The translations under genes were made by a program, and so were the position numbers. The notes beneath the pieces were generated by a model. That model was not told the origin of the DNA and did not search any database. It saw only the letters and a list, made by a program, of their open reading frames with translations. This document shows, one piece after another, positions 17,530 through 29,300 of a stretch of DNA of 64,000 nt. Origin of the DNA: Anaerobiospirillum sp. (GTDB taxonomy: Bacteria; Pseudomonadota; Gammaproteobacteria; Enterobacterales; Succinivibrionaceae); NCBI GenBank assembly GCA_029258325.1, contig JARHZF010000100.1, positions 1 to 64,000 of the forward strand, read 5' to 3'. The stretch's first letter is position 1. Each line of letters begins with the position of its first letter.

Positions 17530-20500
17530 TAGTCAAAAGAATTTATATGTCTTTGACCATAATTTATAGTAATGTTGTCAGCACCAAATACATCACGTAA
17601 AGAGTCAACTAAATCATCTGTAGCAACAAAAAGCTCAGAACTTTCATTTAATATGATATAGGTATTATCTACAAAAAGATTGAAAGTAATACCTCTATTG
17701 TATTTATTAAAATTAAATTTATTTCTTTTTAATACAATATCTATTTGATTTAATAGTTGTTCTTTGCCTTTTTCTATATTTATAGTAATAGAACTTGCAT
17801 TCTCAATTCTTTTTTCTTCAAAGTTAAAGAACTTCCTTACACGTATATTAGGTGTACCATCATCAGCTAAGTGTGCATTAGCCTCTACATATACAACAAT
17901 ATGTGGTGGAATATATTGATCATTATCCTTTTTAGCTTGTTTATCTATTTCAGCACGTCTTTCAAGCATTTGTTCAAATTGAGTTGCATATTCTCTAAAT
18001 AATAAAAAGCTAATTTGTGATGTTGTATCATCAACAGTTAATTCAAAGTAGTTAGTTCCAGATTGAGATACTCTCTTATTGTAATTTAAAACTAAACCAC
18101 AAAATCTATATGTTTGTCTATTAATACCAGCTACAGGTTTAATTGAGGATATATCATCAACCTTTAAAAAGGCAACTTCCTTTTTATATGTATTAAAAGG
18201 ATGACCTGTAAGATATAGACCTAAAACATTTTTTTCTAAATTTAATTGATATTTATCAGACCAAGGTTCTGCTTTTATATAAGTAGGACCAAAGTTTTGA
18301 GTAGTAGTTGTTTCAAAGAATGAAGCAAATAAATCTGTTTGACCTGAAATATTATTTTTTTCTTCATTTTGTGCAAACTCAAGAGCTTTTGAAATAGACG
18401 CAAACATAGTAGCTCTATCAGAGCCTAATTTATCTAAAGCACCTGCTGTAATTAAAGCCTCAAGTGATCTCTTATTAATTTTGTACTTTATTAATTTTTT
18501 TACAAAATCAAAAAAGTCTATAAAAGGTTCTTTTTCTCTTTCATTAATAATTCCACGTACAATTTCCTCACCAATACCTTTTACAGCACCTAAACCATAA
18601 ATAACAGTACCATCATCTTTTACTGTAAATTCATAACGACAGATAGCAACATCAGGTGGCATAACCTTAATATTAAGTCTTGTACATTCATTAATATATG
18701 TAACTAGCTTTTCTGTTCTCTGTCTATCTGCTGTCATCATAGCAGCTAAAAATTCAGATGGATAATGTGTTTTAAGCCATAAAGTCCACCAGGCAACAAG
18801 AGCATAAGCTGCAGAGTGAGATTTATTAAAACCATATTCAGCAAACATCTCAACCTGATCGAAAATCTTCATTGCAATATCAGGATCTTTATTTTTCTTT
18901 ATAGCACCATCTTTAAAAACACTTCTTTGTCCTGCCATTTCAGCTGGGTTCTTTTTACCCATAGCACGACGTAAAATATCAGCTCCACCTAAAGAGTAAC
19001 CTGCAAGAACCTGAGCAATTTGCATAACTTGCTCTTGATAGACAATAACTCCATAGGTTGAATCTAAAATAGGTTTTAAATCTAAATCTTGGAAATCAGG
19101 ATGAGGATAGGATACCTCTTCTGTACCATGCTTTCTTTTTACAAAGTGTTCCACCATGCCTGATTTAATAGGACCTGGACGATATAAAGCTACAAGAGCA
19201 ATTAAATCATCAAATCTATCAGGTTTCATTTGTCCTATAAGTTTTCTCATACCAGGACTTTCAAGCTGGAATACAGCTGTTGTATGACATTCTTGAATTA
19301 CTTTAAAAGAAGCTTCATCTTCATAAGGTACTGCATGTATATCAACTAAAGGTTGCTTATGTCTTACCTTTTTAGCATTGATCATATCAATAGCATCTTG
19401 AATAATAGTAAGAGTGGTAAGACCTAGGAAGTCGAATTTTACAAGACCTGCATGTTCTACATCTTTTTTATCAAATTGAGTAATAGAGTTACCATCAGAG
19501 TCAAGCATTAAAGGAGTAAATTCAGCTGTACGTGTAGGTGAAATAACAACACCTGCAGCATGCTTACCAATATTTCTAATTACACCCTCAAGTCGTAGAG
19601 CTATTCTTATAAGATCAATTCTATCTTTTTCATCATTTTTTAAGGCATTATTATAAAGATTTACAAAATCAGGTGCTGCAGGTTCACATGGATTACCTTT
19701 TTTATCAATACCCATAGCAGCCTTAAAAGTAAGACCTGGTTGGGCGGGCAACATTTTTGCAACAAAGTCTACAGAACCATAAGACATACCTAGAGCACGA
19801 CCTGTATCTTTAATAGCAGCTTTAGGTGCCATAGTACCAAAGGTTGCAATTTGTGATACAGCATTTTTACCATAAGTATCTCTTACGTGATCTAATGTTT
19901 TTTCACGATTTCTTTGACAGAAGTCAACGTCAAAGTCAGGCATTGATACACGTTCTGGATTTAAGAATCTTTCAAAAAGAAGATCAAAACGTAAAGGATC
20001 AAAGTCTGTAATAGATAGGGAGTAGGCAACTAAAGAACCACCACCAGAACCACGACCTGGACCTACAGCTACACCATGATCTTTAGACCATTGTATAAAT
20101 TCCATCACGATAAGGAAGTAGCCTGGGAAGTCCATATTGATAATTACATCAAGCTCAACATCTAATCTATCAAAATATTTTTGTCTATTTGCCTCTCTTT
20201 CCTTTTCATCTGGAAATAAGAAATTAAGTCTCTTCTCTAAGCCTTCATAAGATTTTTGACGTAAACACTCAGCTGGAGATAGATTACCTGTAGGATAGTG
20301 TGGAAGTCTTGGATGATCAAGTTCAATTTCAACATTACAACGCTCTGCAATATAACGTGTATTTTCAAGTGCTTCTGGAATATCAGAAAATAGCTCATAC
20401 ATCTCATCTTGAGATTTTAAATATTGCTCTTTTGAATAACGTATAGCATTTTCTTTTTGCCCTCTTTGTACACCTTGTTGAATTGATACTCTTACATCAT

Positions 20501-21161
20501 GAATTTCATAGTCAGAAAATCCATCATCTCCAATATCATTCTCACCATATAAAAATACAGTATCATTACTTGCAACAGGAGGTATACCATGCTTTATACA
20601 TAAATTTAAAGCAAAGTTCTCAAACTCACTTTCACCTTGTCTATTTGTTCTTGTTATTTCAAAACAAAATCTATCATTAGAAAAATATTTTTTATAAAAA
20701 TCTAATCTTTTATCTATTTTTTCAACTTCATTGCTAGCAATATATTTTGCAATATCTCCTCTAAAACCATCTAATAAGATTAAGCCTTGAGAATAGTTAG
20801 CAAGTTCTTCTAAATTAGTTTTTGCATTAAAAGCACCAGCATCAGAGCGTAGCCAAGCATTTGATAAAATATCATATAAATTTTGTTTACCAACTCTATC
20901 TATTGCAAGTAGAGTTATATTAAATTCTATCTCACCATCAAAAACAGCTATATCTGCACCTAATATTGGTTTAATACCATTATTTCTACATTCAGAATAA
21001 AACTTAATAAAACCACAAATATTAGAAATATCTGTAAGAGCTAAGGCTGGTATTTTTAATTGAGCTGCTCTTTTTACTATAGCTTTGACACTCTGTAGAC
21101 CATCTAAAATTGAATAATCAGAGTGAATATGTAATGGTATATATTTGTAGTTATCTTGCAT
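17526..21161 (-). CDS. dnaE: DNA polymerase III alpha subunit
   Basis: DnaE is the replicative polymerase subunit. The N-terminal PHP domain starts with LHIHSDYSILDGL. The palm carries GPGRGSGGGSLVAY (367-380) and the catalytic PDFDVDF (408-414), followed by GKHAAGVVISP and EYGFNKSHSAAYALVAWWT. A helix-hairpin-helix region (VKKLIKYKINKRSLEALITAGALD) and the OB domain come next. The length of 1211 residues is about 50 more than E. coli DnaE. It is a lone gene here, not in the lpxA-lpxB-rnhB-dnaE-accA order of E. coli. Confidence 0.97.
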   Translation of the reverse strand: MQDNYKYIPLHIHSDYSILDGLQSVKAIVKRAAQLKIPALALTDISNICGFIKFYSECRNNGIKPILGADIAVFDGEIEFNITLLAIDRVGKQNLYDILSNAWLRSDAGAFNAKTNLEELANYSQGLILLDGFRGDIAKYIASNEVEKIDKRLDFYKKYFSNDRFCFEITRTNRQGESEFENFALNLCIKHGIPPVASNDTVFLYGENDIGDDGFSDYEIHDVRVSIQQGVQRGQKENAIRYSKEQYLKSQDEMYELFSDIPEALENTRYIAERCNVEIELDHPRLPHYPTGNLSPAECLRQKSYEGLEKRLNFLFPDEKEREANRQKYFDRLDVELDVIINMDFPGYFLIVMEFIQWSKDHGVAVGPGRGSGGGSLVAYSLSITDFDPLRFDLLFERFLNPERVSMPDFDVDFCQRNREKTLDHVRDTYGKNAVSQIATFGTMAPKAAIKDTGRALGMSYGSVDFVAKMLPAQPGLTFKAAMGIDKKGNPCEPAAPDFVNLYNNALKNDEKDRIDLIRIALRLEGVIRNIGKHAAGVVISPTRTAEFTPLMLDSDGNSITQFDKKDVEHAGLVKFDFLGLTTLTIIQDAIDMINAKKVRHKQPLVDIHAVPYEDEASFKVIQECHTTAVFQLESPGMRKLIGQMKPDRFDDLIALVALYRPGPIKSGMVEHFVKRKHGTEEVSYPHPDFQDLDLKPILDSTYGVIVYQEQVMQIAQVLAGYSLGGADILRRAMGKKNPAEMAGQRSVFKDGAIKKNKDPDIAMKIFDQVEMFAEYGFNKSHSAAYALVAWWTLWLKTHYPSEFLAAMMTADRQRTEKLVTYINECTRLNIKVMPPDVAICRYEFTVKDDGTVIYGLGAVKGIGEEIVRGIINEREKEPFIDFFDFVKKLIKYKINKRSLEALITAGALDKLGSDRATMFASISKALEFAQNEEKNNISGQTDLFASFFETTTTQNFGPTYIKAEPWSDKYQLNLEKNVLGLYLTGHPFNTYKKEVAFLKVDDISSIKPVAGINRQTYRFCGLVLNYNKRVSQSGTNYFELTVDDTTSQISFLLFREYATQFEQMLERRAEIDKQAKKDNDQYIPPHIVVYVEANAHLADDGTPNIRVRKFFNFEEKRIENASSITINIEKGKEQLLNQIDIVLKRNKFNFNKYNRGITFNLFVDNTYIILNESSELFVATDDLVDSLRDVFGADNITINYGQRHINSFDY

Positions 21162-21221
21162 TTTTACTTATATTTTTATAAAAATTATTAATCTAAAAAA
21201 GTTGATTTTAAATTATAACAA

Positions 21222-21250
21222 TAAAAAAGGCATCTTGTTTAAGATGCCTT
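21222..21250 (-). terminator. Intrinsic terminator after autotransporter 1
   Basis: Perfect 10-bp stem AAGGCATCTT / AAGATGCCTT with loop GTTT. On the minus strand it is followed by a six-T tract. It lies 27 bp beyond the autotransporter stop and upstream of dnaE. Confidence 0.85.
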
Positions 21251-21276
21251 ATAGAAAGATTTTGATAAATTATTGC

Positions 21277-24200
21277 TTAAAAAGCATAAGAGTAATTAAA
21301 CATAATATCTATGTTGTTTACATACTTTGAGAAAGTATCACTTACTGTGAACTTAAATGTATGTGTATCCTCTTGATAGTATACAGATGTACCTAAAGTA
21401 TATCTTTCACTATCTAAAACTCTAGTTGATAAACGATTAACTTTATCAGAACCTGTAAATGACATATCTTGACTAAAGAAACCTTTACCTATAGTTTTAT
21501 CAATAGATGCAGTATGTTTTATATATAGCTCTTTATCAAAGAAGTTAGCTTTATAACCAATATCAGCACCAACTACAATTGATGTAAATAAATTGTTTTC
21601 AGCATAGTTCTTTATAACTTCTTCATTTTGCATATATAAACTTAAATCTTTTGCCATTAGATAATTAATATTTGCAAGAGCAAAAGTATTTAAAGTGAAA
21701 TTATCAAAGCTAAAACGATAGTTTAAATTAAATTGAGCATTTAATGAATTGGCATCAAAACTACCATTTAGCTTATCAAATCTTAAATCATGCTCTAAAT
21801 CATTAGATTGAGTATTGTATGAGAAAATTGCACCTAATGAATATTTATCAAAGTCATAGTTTAAATAATAGGCTAAACCTAAATTATTACTATCTTTATT
21901 TACATGATAAAAGTCACCTGTATTGTGTGTATCAATATGTGCATATGATACATAAGCACCTTGAGTAAAGTTATTTTCAGTAGTATCAAGTCCTATAACA
22001 AAACCCTTTAAATTAGATTTTAAACCATAATTATAAGCACCACATTCATAACCATGAACATTGCTATGCTCATATACAGCTGTAGACCATAGATTATAAA
22101 ATCTATCTGCAATATCTAATTTTAATGAAGGCATAGTATTATCTTTTAATCTTTCAGTAACTAAAGACATACTTTTTCTTGCATTATAGATAACATCACT
22201 ATAAGCACCTGATATAGCACCTGCTTTAGATGCAGCTTCAAAACTTTCAGCTACTTCTTCATCTGTAAGACCATTATTTTTGTCTAACATAGAATCAATA
22301 AAATCATTGTCATTTGGATTTATAATATCAGGAACAAGATCAGGATTTATATTGTCTGTAATATTATTATCCTTATTAAATACTGATGTTAAAACAAGAT
22401 CTTTTTCCTCTTGCTTAATAGAAAGATCCATTAATCTGTTTGCAGATAATAAAAGTACACCTTTTTTGCTGTATTTGTCATAGTTTTGAATACCATTTGC
22501 AGAAGCATCTTTTGTGTCACTAATTAAGATATATTTATCTTGTTTATTTTTATTAATACCATAAACATAAAGAATTGAGCCATCTTCAAAATTATGAGTA
22601 GCACCATTACCTTGAATTAAAGCTTCATCCTTCTTTATATCTGAAAAATCAGCAACAAATAAGGTATCTTTTGCAACATATAGATTGTCATTTACATTTC
22701 TTTTACCTAAATGTAGATGATTTTTAGTTAAATTTAAGGTTTTATTATTATTTAATCTACTTATGGCAAAAACACGTTTGTAAAGATAGTCATCAAAATC
22801 TTTACCATATTTGTAGCTTAAATTATCTATAGATATAGTAAATACTTTCTTTAACTCTTCAATATCTAATCTACCAAGAGATAAATTTGCAATATCATTT
22901 AAAAAGAAAGTATTAGTACCTTTATCACCATCTTCTATATTTTTAACTTGTAAAAAAGCTCTTCTTTTATTATCAATCTCTGCACCATGAACAAAGAACT
23001 TTGTATCTCCATATTGATTAGTCTTAAGATTATCAACAATTACACCAAAAATAGTTTGATTTATAGGATCTTGTTTTTGTATTCTTGGCATAGTATCTAA
23101 ATTAGCAGTTACATAAAAACCTTTTTTTATTTCTTTAACTTCATTAATATGATGAGTTCCATTTGCAAAGAAAACATTTGTTGCAGATAAAGAACCATTA
23201 ATAGTCATATTATCTTCTGCATTTAATCTATTTACATTAATATCATTAGTTACAACATTACTTCCTTTGAATACTGCAAGATTAAGTGAACTAGTATCAT
23301 TACCTATATCTTTATTAAAAGTGTAATTACCAGTAATCTCTAAAATATTATTACTTGCATTTTCATCATTAGAATGATTAGAACCACCAACAATAGGGAG
23401 ATCAATTACACATCTATTATTAGGACATCTTTCAATATTCTTTAAATCTTTTGGAATAAAATTAAATAAAGATAATCTACTATTGTGATCAATTACAATA
23501 GGTTTATCACTAGTGCTATTTTCTCTTCTTATAGCACCTGCTACAGTTAAGTGAGAGTTCTCGCCATTTTTATGTCCTACAATTAAATCATGATCTTCAA
23601 GAATAACTTTTTGAATTGCAAGTGTTTGTTTACCTACACTACCAACTTCAAAATGTGTTTTTGTACCTTTTTCTTGAGTTTCATCAATATAATTATAAGG
23701 TTGACCACCAAAAGATACATCTAATATGCCTTGTCTTGTAATAGGGAAATTAGGATCAACATGATTTGGATCACCACCTAAAATAGTAATAGTCATATCA
23801 GGATTTTGTTGACTTAAATGCTTAAGTTCTTCTAAAGTCCAAGGATCTCTACCTTTATCTAAAATAAGATAACCTGTACCTGCACTATTAATAAAATTTT
23901 GTAATTTTAATGTATTAAGATCAACTGTTACACCTGGTGTGGTATTTTCAGTTAGAGTGTAATAATCACCTCTTACAGTACCATAATCATTTATATTAAA
24001 TATATCATTATGTTTTGTAGTAGGATCTTCAAAATTAATTTGAGCAATTTTAGGTAGAAGTACAAAACCTGCAGACACATTTATATCCGATGTATCACTA
24101 AGATATAGATTATAAAATGTAGAATTACCACCATCTATATTTAGTTGTCCTTTATTTAGTAATGAAATAGGTTTTGTAAATACCCAATCACCATTTAATA

Positions 24201-25626
24201 CATATAAGCTACCTTTACCATGACCTGTTACTATATTATTTTTGATCTCACCACCAATTTTGCCTACATAAAATTCTTTTTGATAACCAAATAGATCTTT
24301 TAGTCCAAAAACAAGATCTGTTTTATCTGTATAAATATCATAACCACTATTTGCAACATCATCTGAAAAGCCATTCATAGTGATTAAACGATTTGAATTT
24401 AAGTGATAATGAAAATGAGGAAAAGGTTCTTGTGAAGTAAAATTAAATTTACTTGCAATAATAGTAGCATTGCCTATTTGATCAAGGGCACTTGTTGTTT
24501 TTATATCACCAATACCTTTAATTGCTACAATAGCACCAGTATCTGCACTTATATGCATATTTAAGTGATTTAAATCTGTATCTTCTCTTAGACCTAAATG
24601 ACCTCTTCTTTCTATATGTGCAAAACCATTATTGTAGAAATAAAGATCATTATAATCATGAGTACCAACACTGTCTGCTAATACAACACCATGCTCTTTG
24701 ATAGTGAGTTTGTGTGTTTCTACTCGTCCATCACTTTTTATATCTAAAATGCCCTCAATAGTTCCACCTTCACGGTTTTTAGTTTTAATTACAGAATTAT
24801 TGCTAACTTCCATTTTTCCTTCATTAAAAATAGAAAGAAAATCTATATCTGCATTACCACCTTTTGCATAGAATTTACCTTGACCCCAAAGAGTTAAGTG
24901 TTTAGCATTAAAGATACTATTTTTATTTAAATTAACTGTACTACCCTTTACAGTAATTTGACCACCATCTAATGTTCCATTTATGTTTAAGGTAACACCA
25001 CGATTATCAGAAAACTTACCAATCATTAGGTTTCTACCATAGTATCCACCTGTCATAGTGCTAGGGTCAAAGAATCTATCGCCACCTATTCTAAGTTTGC
25101 CATTTAAATTTATAATGGAATTATGTTCAGCATTATTACCACCAACCATTTCAATTGATTGATCTATTGCTGTATTTAATTGAACATTTCCATCTATATT
25201 TAAAATGGCTTTATGATTATTTGTTCCTTGAACTTGTAATAAATTAAAGTCATCATCATTGACATTTTTAAACACTGTATATTTTGTATTTTTACCAATA
25301 TTTACAATGCTATCAGCAAAGTTACTAGCTTTGACTGTTAAATTAGATGTAGTAATATCAGTATTTATGTTAACAGTTGTATCGATTTTTGAGTCTTGAT
25401 GACCAAAAATAGCATGTCCTTTTTTGGTTTGTCCTATAACTTTGTTGATATCTACAGTTCCTATATCAGGAAGAGTTAAAATATCATTATCATCTAAAAC
25501 AATTTCAGATGTGTTTTTATCAATAGTAATAGCAGAAGAGACAGTTGAATTTGAAAATAAAGCAAGACACATTAATGCATATATTTTTTTGAAATGCATT
25601 TTTTTGTTTTTTGTTTTTGTTTTCAT
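21277..25626 (-). CDS. Large autotransporter (type Va), copy 1
   Basis: This 1449-residue surface protein has an extended signal peptide: a lysine-rich n-region, then IYALMCLALFSNSTVSSA. A long passenger is made of repeated short beta-strand units (NLNGKL, TLNINGTLDGG and similar), typical of a right-handed beta-helix. A C-terminal autotransporter barrel of about 280 residues begins near LKLDIADRFYNLWSTAVYE and ends in YSYAF, with the aromatic last residue used by the Bam machinery. The passenger has one private cysteine pair, RCPNNRC. It is paralogous to the gene at 26302-30489 along its whole length. Function may be adhesion or autoaggregation, but no enzymatic or cell-binding motif is visible. 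Confidence 0.9.
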   Translation of the reverse strand: MKTKTKNKKMHFKKIYALMCLALFSNSTVSSAITIDKNTSEIVLDDNDILTLPDIGTVDINKVIGQTKKGHAIFGHQDSKIDTTVNINTDITTSNLTVKASNFADSIVNIGKNTKYTVFKNVNDDDFNLLQVQGTNNHKAILNIDGNVQLNTAIDQSIEMVGGNNAEHNSIINLNGKLRIGGDRFFDPSTMTGGYYGRNLMIGKFSDNRGVTLNINGTLDGGQITVKGSTVNLNKNSIFNAKHLTLWGQGKFYAKGGNADIDFLSIFNEGKMEVSNNSVIKTKNREGGTIEGILDIKSDGRVETHKLTIKEHGVVLADSVGTHDYNDLYFYNNGFAHIERRGHLGLREDTDLNHLNMHISADTGAIVAIKGIGDIKTTSALDQIGNATIIASKFNFTSQEPFPHFHYHLNSNRLITMNGFSDDVANSGYDIYTDKTDLVFGLKDLFGYQKEFYVGKIGGEIKNNIVTGHGKGSLYVLNGDWVFTKPISLLNKGQLNIDGGNSTFYNLYLSDTSDINVSAGFVLLPKIAQINFEDPTTKHNDIFNINDYGTVRGDYYTLTENTTPGVTVDLNTLKLQNFINSAGTGYLILDKGRDPWTLEELKHLSQQNPDMTITILGGDPNHVDPNFPITRQGILDVSFGGQPYNYIDETQEKGTKTHFEVGSVGKQTLAIQKVILEDHDLIVGHKNGENSHLTVAGAIRRENSTSDKPIVIDHNSRLSLFNFIPKDLKNIERCPNNRCVIDLPIVGGSNHSNDENASNNILEITGNYTFNKDIGNDTSSLNLAVFKGSNVVTNDINVNRLNAEDNMTINGSLSATNVFFANGTHHINEVKEIKKGFYVTANLDTMPRIQKQDPINQTIFGVIVDNLKTNQYGDTKFFVHGAEIDNKRRAFLQVKNIEDGDKGTNTFFLNDIANLSLGRLDIEELKKVFTISIDNLSYKYGKDFDDYLYKRVFAISRLNNNKTLNLTKNHLHLGKRNVNDNLYVAKDTLFVADFSDIKKDEALIQGNGATHNFEDGSILYVYGINKNKQDKYILISDTKDASANGIQNYDKYSKKGVLLLSANRLMDLSIKQEEKDLVLTSVFNKDNNITDNINPDLVPDIINPNDNDFIDSMLDKNNGLTDEEVAESFEAASKAGAISGAYSDVIYNARKSMSLVTERLKDNTMPSLKLDIADRFYNLWSTAVYEHSNVHGYECGAYNYGLKSNLKGFVIGLDTTENNFTQGAYVSYAHIDTHNTGDFYHVNKDSNNLGLAYYLNYDFDKYSLGAIFSYNTQSNDLEHDLRFDKLNGSFDANSLNAQFNLNYRFSFDNFTLNTFALANINYLMAKDLSLYMQNEEVIKNYAENNLFTSIVVGADIGYKANFFDKELYIKHTASIDKTIGKGFFSQDMSFTGSDKVNRLSTRVLDSERYTLGTSVYYQEDTHTFKFTVSDTFSKYVNNIDIMFNYSYAF

Positions 25627-26301
25627 AAGCTTATTACTAAAAAGTTAAAAAAAAAGATAAAATAGAGTTTGGTTTTATTAAACAGTGAAAGTAAAACTAG
25701 ATCTACATGATCAAGATCTCTTTTTTATTAATTTAAATTTAATACATGAAAAATAAAGAAAAATTATTAAAAAAGATCTTTTATTTTAGTTAAATTTATT
25801 TTTAATCTTAAACTTGCATTTAAGTTATGGTGAAGATAATAATTATTTTTTAATTTATTTTCTGTATAAGAATTTTATATTATGCAATATATTTGCTTTT
25901 CTGAAACTTTTGTTTAACTTTATTATAGTGTAATATACTAAATTGTAATATTTTAAGATTATTTTATATATTTATCTTATATTTTTCATACATCAAATAA
26001 TAAATTATATAAAAATCTTATCATAGTATTTATGAGGTTTTCTGTAAAAAAAAGTAAATATTTTACTAAATAAATAGAGGTTTTTACTATATTTAGTATT
26101 TTTATATATGTAGTGGTTTTTTTATATATTTTTTTTGTAAAAAAATAATCTTATATTAAATATTTACTTATTTCTTAAATATTAATTTAAGAAAGTTAGT
26201 ATATTTTTACTATATAAATAAAAGAAGATTTTTTTAATTTTATTTTTCTTATAAAGTTATTTTATGAAAATATTTTACATACAAGATTAATAAATTGTAT
26301 G
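25627..26301. other. 675-bp A/T-rich spacer upstream of autotransporter 1
   Basis: No open frame of note. The part nearest the gene holds three GATC sites (25700-25718) and the presumed promoter. The rest is almost pure A/T with long T runs and several inverted repeats, for example a perfect 10-bp pair TTTCTTAAAT / ATTTAAGAAA at 26171-26194. The end abutting autotransporter 2 holds a hairpin at 26277-26302. Confidence 0.6.
25700..25718. promoter_or_regulatory. Cluster of three GATC sites before autotransporter 1
   Basis: GATC occurs at 25700, 25709 and 25715, 74 to 92 bp before the start codon. The homologous upstream position of autotransporter 2 (30565) keeps one GATC. Clustered GATC sites under a regulator are the switch for phase variation of antigen 43 in E. 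coli, so a similar Dam-dependent control is a candidate here. Confidence 0.4.
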
Positions 26302-26302
26302 T
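26277..26302 (-). terminator. Hairpin after autotransporter 2
   Basis: Perfect 8-bp inverted repeat ACATACAA / TTGTATGT with a 10-nt loop, beginning in the stop codon. The following sequence is A/T mixed rather than a clean T tract, so terminator function is uncertain. Confidence 0.4.
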
Positions 26303-29300
26303 TAAAAAGTATAATTATAATTTAACACAAGATCAAAATCACATTTGTACTTAGAAAAAGTATTATTTATTGAAAATTTATAATTATGACTTCCATTATA
26401 ATAAGAAATAGATGAACCTAAAGTAAATCTATTATTATCCACAACTCTTGATGTAAGATATGCAGTATCATTAGTAGAACCAATAATAGAAACCCCTTGA
26501 GTAAAGAAACTACTGCCTATGGTTTTTTCAAATGCAAAAGAATGTTTTACATTAAATTCTTTATTAAATACATTAAATAGGTAGCTAACATTAGCACCAA
26601 GCTTGATTGATTTAAATAATTTATTGTTAGCATAATTTTTTATAACTTCATCATCTTGCATATATAAACTTAAATCTTTTGCCATTAAATAATTTAAATT
26701 TGCCTCTGCAAAAGTGTTTAATGCAAATTTATCAAAGTTAAAACAATAGTTTAGGTTTAATTGTGCATTTAGGGTATTAGTATTAAAGTTGCCATAAAGC
26801 TTATTAATTTTTATATCATGCTCTATATCATTTGATTGAGTATTATATGAAAAGATTGTACCTAAGGAATATTTATCAAAATTATAATTTTGATAATAGG
26901 CAAAACCTAAATTCTTGCTCTTTTTACTTATATGATTTAAATCACCTGTATTATGTGTGCTAATCTTTGCATAAGATAGATAAACACCATGAGTCAAATT
27001 ATCTTTTGTGCTATCAACACCTACAATAACACCTTGTAAACTAGATTTTAGACCATAAGTATAAGAACCACTTTCATAACCATGAATACTACTGTGCTCA
27101 TACATAGCTGTAGTCCAAAGATTATAATTTCTATTTGCTATATCTAACTTTAAATCTTGAGCATAACCATTATTTATCTCATAAATTCTATCTTTAACTA
27201 AAGACATACTTTTTCTTGAGTTATATATAACATCATTATAAGCTCCAGATAGTAAAGATACTTTAGTAGCACTATCTATAAATTTGGATACTTCTTTGTC
27301 CTCAAGACCATTAAAGTTATTTAAAACAGAAGATAAAAATTGATTGTTCTCATTTTTTATAACTAAAGATTGAAGATTTTGATTTAAAGTATTTAAAATC
27401 TTGTTGTCTCTTTTATACACAACTTTTAATACTAAATCTTTATCCTCTTGTTCTATAAATAAATCAACAAGTCTATTTGCAGATATAACATGAACACCTT
27501 TTTTACTATTGTTATCATAGTTTTTTATATTATCTGATGCATTTTGTGTATTATCTATTAAGATAAATTTCTTATAGTTTTTATCACTAATTCCATAAGC
27601 ATATATGCTAGAACCATCTTCAAAATAATAAGACTCACCACTACCCTTAATTAATGGTTCATTTTCTTTTATATTGGTAAAATCAGCTATAAATAAAGTG
27701 TCTTTTTTTAGATAAAAGGAAGCTTTATCATGCTTTGCTATACCAATATAAAGATGGTTTTTCTTTAAATTTAGTTTTGAGCCATTTGTAAGTGTACTTA
27801 CACCTATAATACGCATAAATTCATAATTTTTAGCAAGTTCTTTATGATGTTCTTTTATATGATCTAAAGATAAAAGATTAGCTTTCTTTAAAGCATATAA
27901 ACCAAAGTTACCAAAAGTTAATGCACCTAAATCATCTAAAACAAAACTATTAATACCTTTATCACCATCCTCTATGCTTTTTATTTGTAAAAAGCCTCTC
28001 ATATTATTTTTTTGAGAACCTTTTATATTAAAGTTTGCATCACCATTTTGATTTGTTTTTAGTGAATCTACTTTAATATAAACATATTCATCCCTAATAG
28101 TGTCTCTAAAAATCTCATAAATAGATTTGTCTAAAGAATCTAAATTAGCATCAGGATCAATAACAAAATATTTTTTTATAGACTTAAGTTCATTAATATG
28201 ACTATCACCATAAGTAAAAACAGCATTATCCTTTAAACTTAATGCTCCTTTTATTTTTAAATTGCCCTCAACTTCAAGTTTTGAGACATTTACATCTTTA
28301 TTAGCAATTAAATGTCCATTTTTTTGTACTGAAAGATTAAGCTTTCCTATATCATCACCTATATCTTCAAGAATTGCATAAGGTCCTATAATATTTAAAT
28401 AATTATTATCATCATGAGTACCACCAACAATAGGGATGTTTACAGTATACATTTGATTATTTCTAGATCTTTTTATAGTATCACGAGGTCTAAAATCAAA
28501 TAAATTAAGTTTACTTTTGTAGTCAATAACAATAGGGGATTTTATACCACCATCTACTCTTGTAATATCTTGAGCTACTGTAAGTTTAGATTCAGGTCCA
28601 TTTGCATCTCCTATTTGTAACTTATGATTTTTTAAAATAACTTCTTTAATTGCTAGGGTTTGTTGACCTATCTGACCTACATTAAAATCTGTTTTATGTT
28701 GTTTTTCTACTGTCTCATCTATATAGTTATGAGGCTGACCACCAAAGGTAATATCTAATATACCTTGATTTCTAATAGGAAAATTATCTTTATTGTAAAT
28801 ATGCTCACCTAAAATAGTAATTGTCATTTTAGGTCTTTGTTCATTTAAAATTTTATGCTCTTCTTGTGTATGTTTATATCCTCTTTTATCTAAGATTAGA
28901 TAGCCATTACCATTTATATCAATAATATCCTTTAATTTTAAGGTTTTATAATCAATATTTTGATTTGCCTTTGCATTAGTTAGGTCAAAGTAGTTGCCTT
29001 GTACTTGACCCATATTTGTTATAAGAATATTGTTTTTATGTGTTTTACAAGAAACACATGTTTTATCAAAAATATCTTTTTCTAGGAGTAAAAATCCAGA
29101 AGATACATTGATTTTACCATTAGGACTTATTTTTAATTTATGAAGATTTGTATTTCCTCCTAATATATTAAATACACCATTATTTTTAATTTCTACACTT
29201 TTTAGATCCCAATTACCACCTTGTACAGATAAATTACCTGTACCAGTACCTGTTATAATGGTATTTTCTATATTGCTACCTTGTTGTGTTTGTCCATAAA

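Noticed and set aside
26435-26443. Perfect DnaA box TTATCCACA near the large A/T-rich spacer
   Set aside because: It is single and lies inside the autotransporter barrel coding region. No cluster of boxes or origin genes is near, so an origin is not supported.
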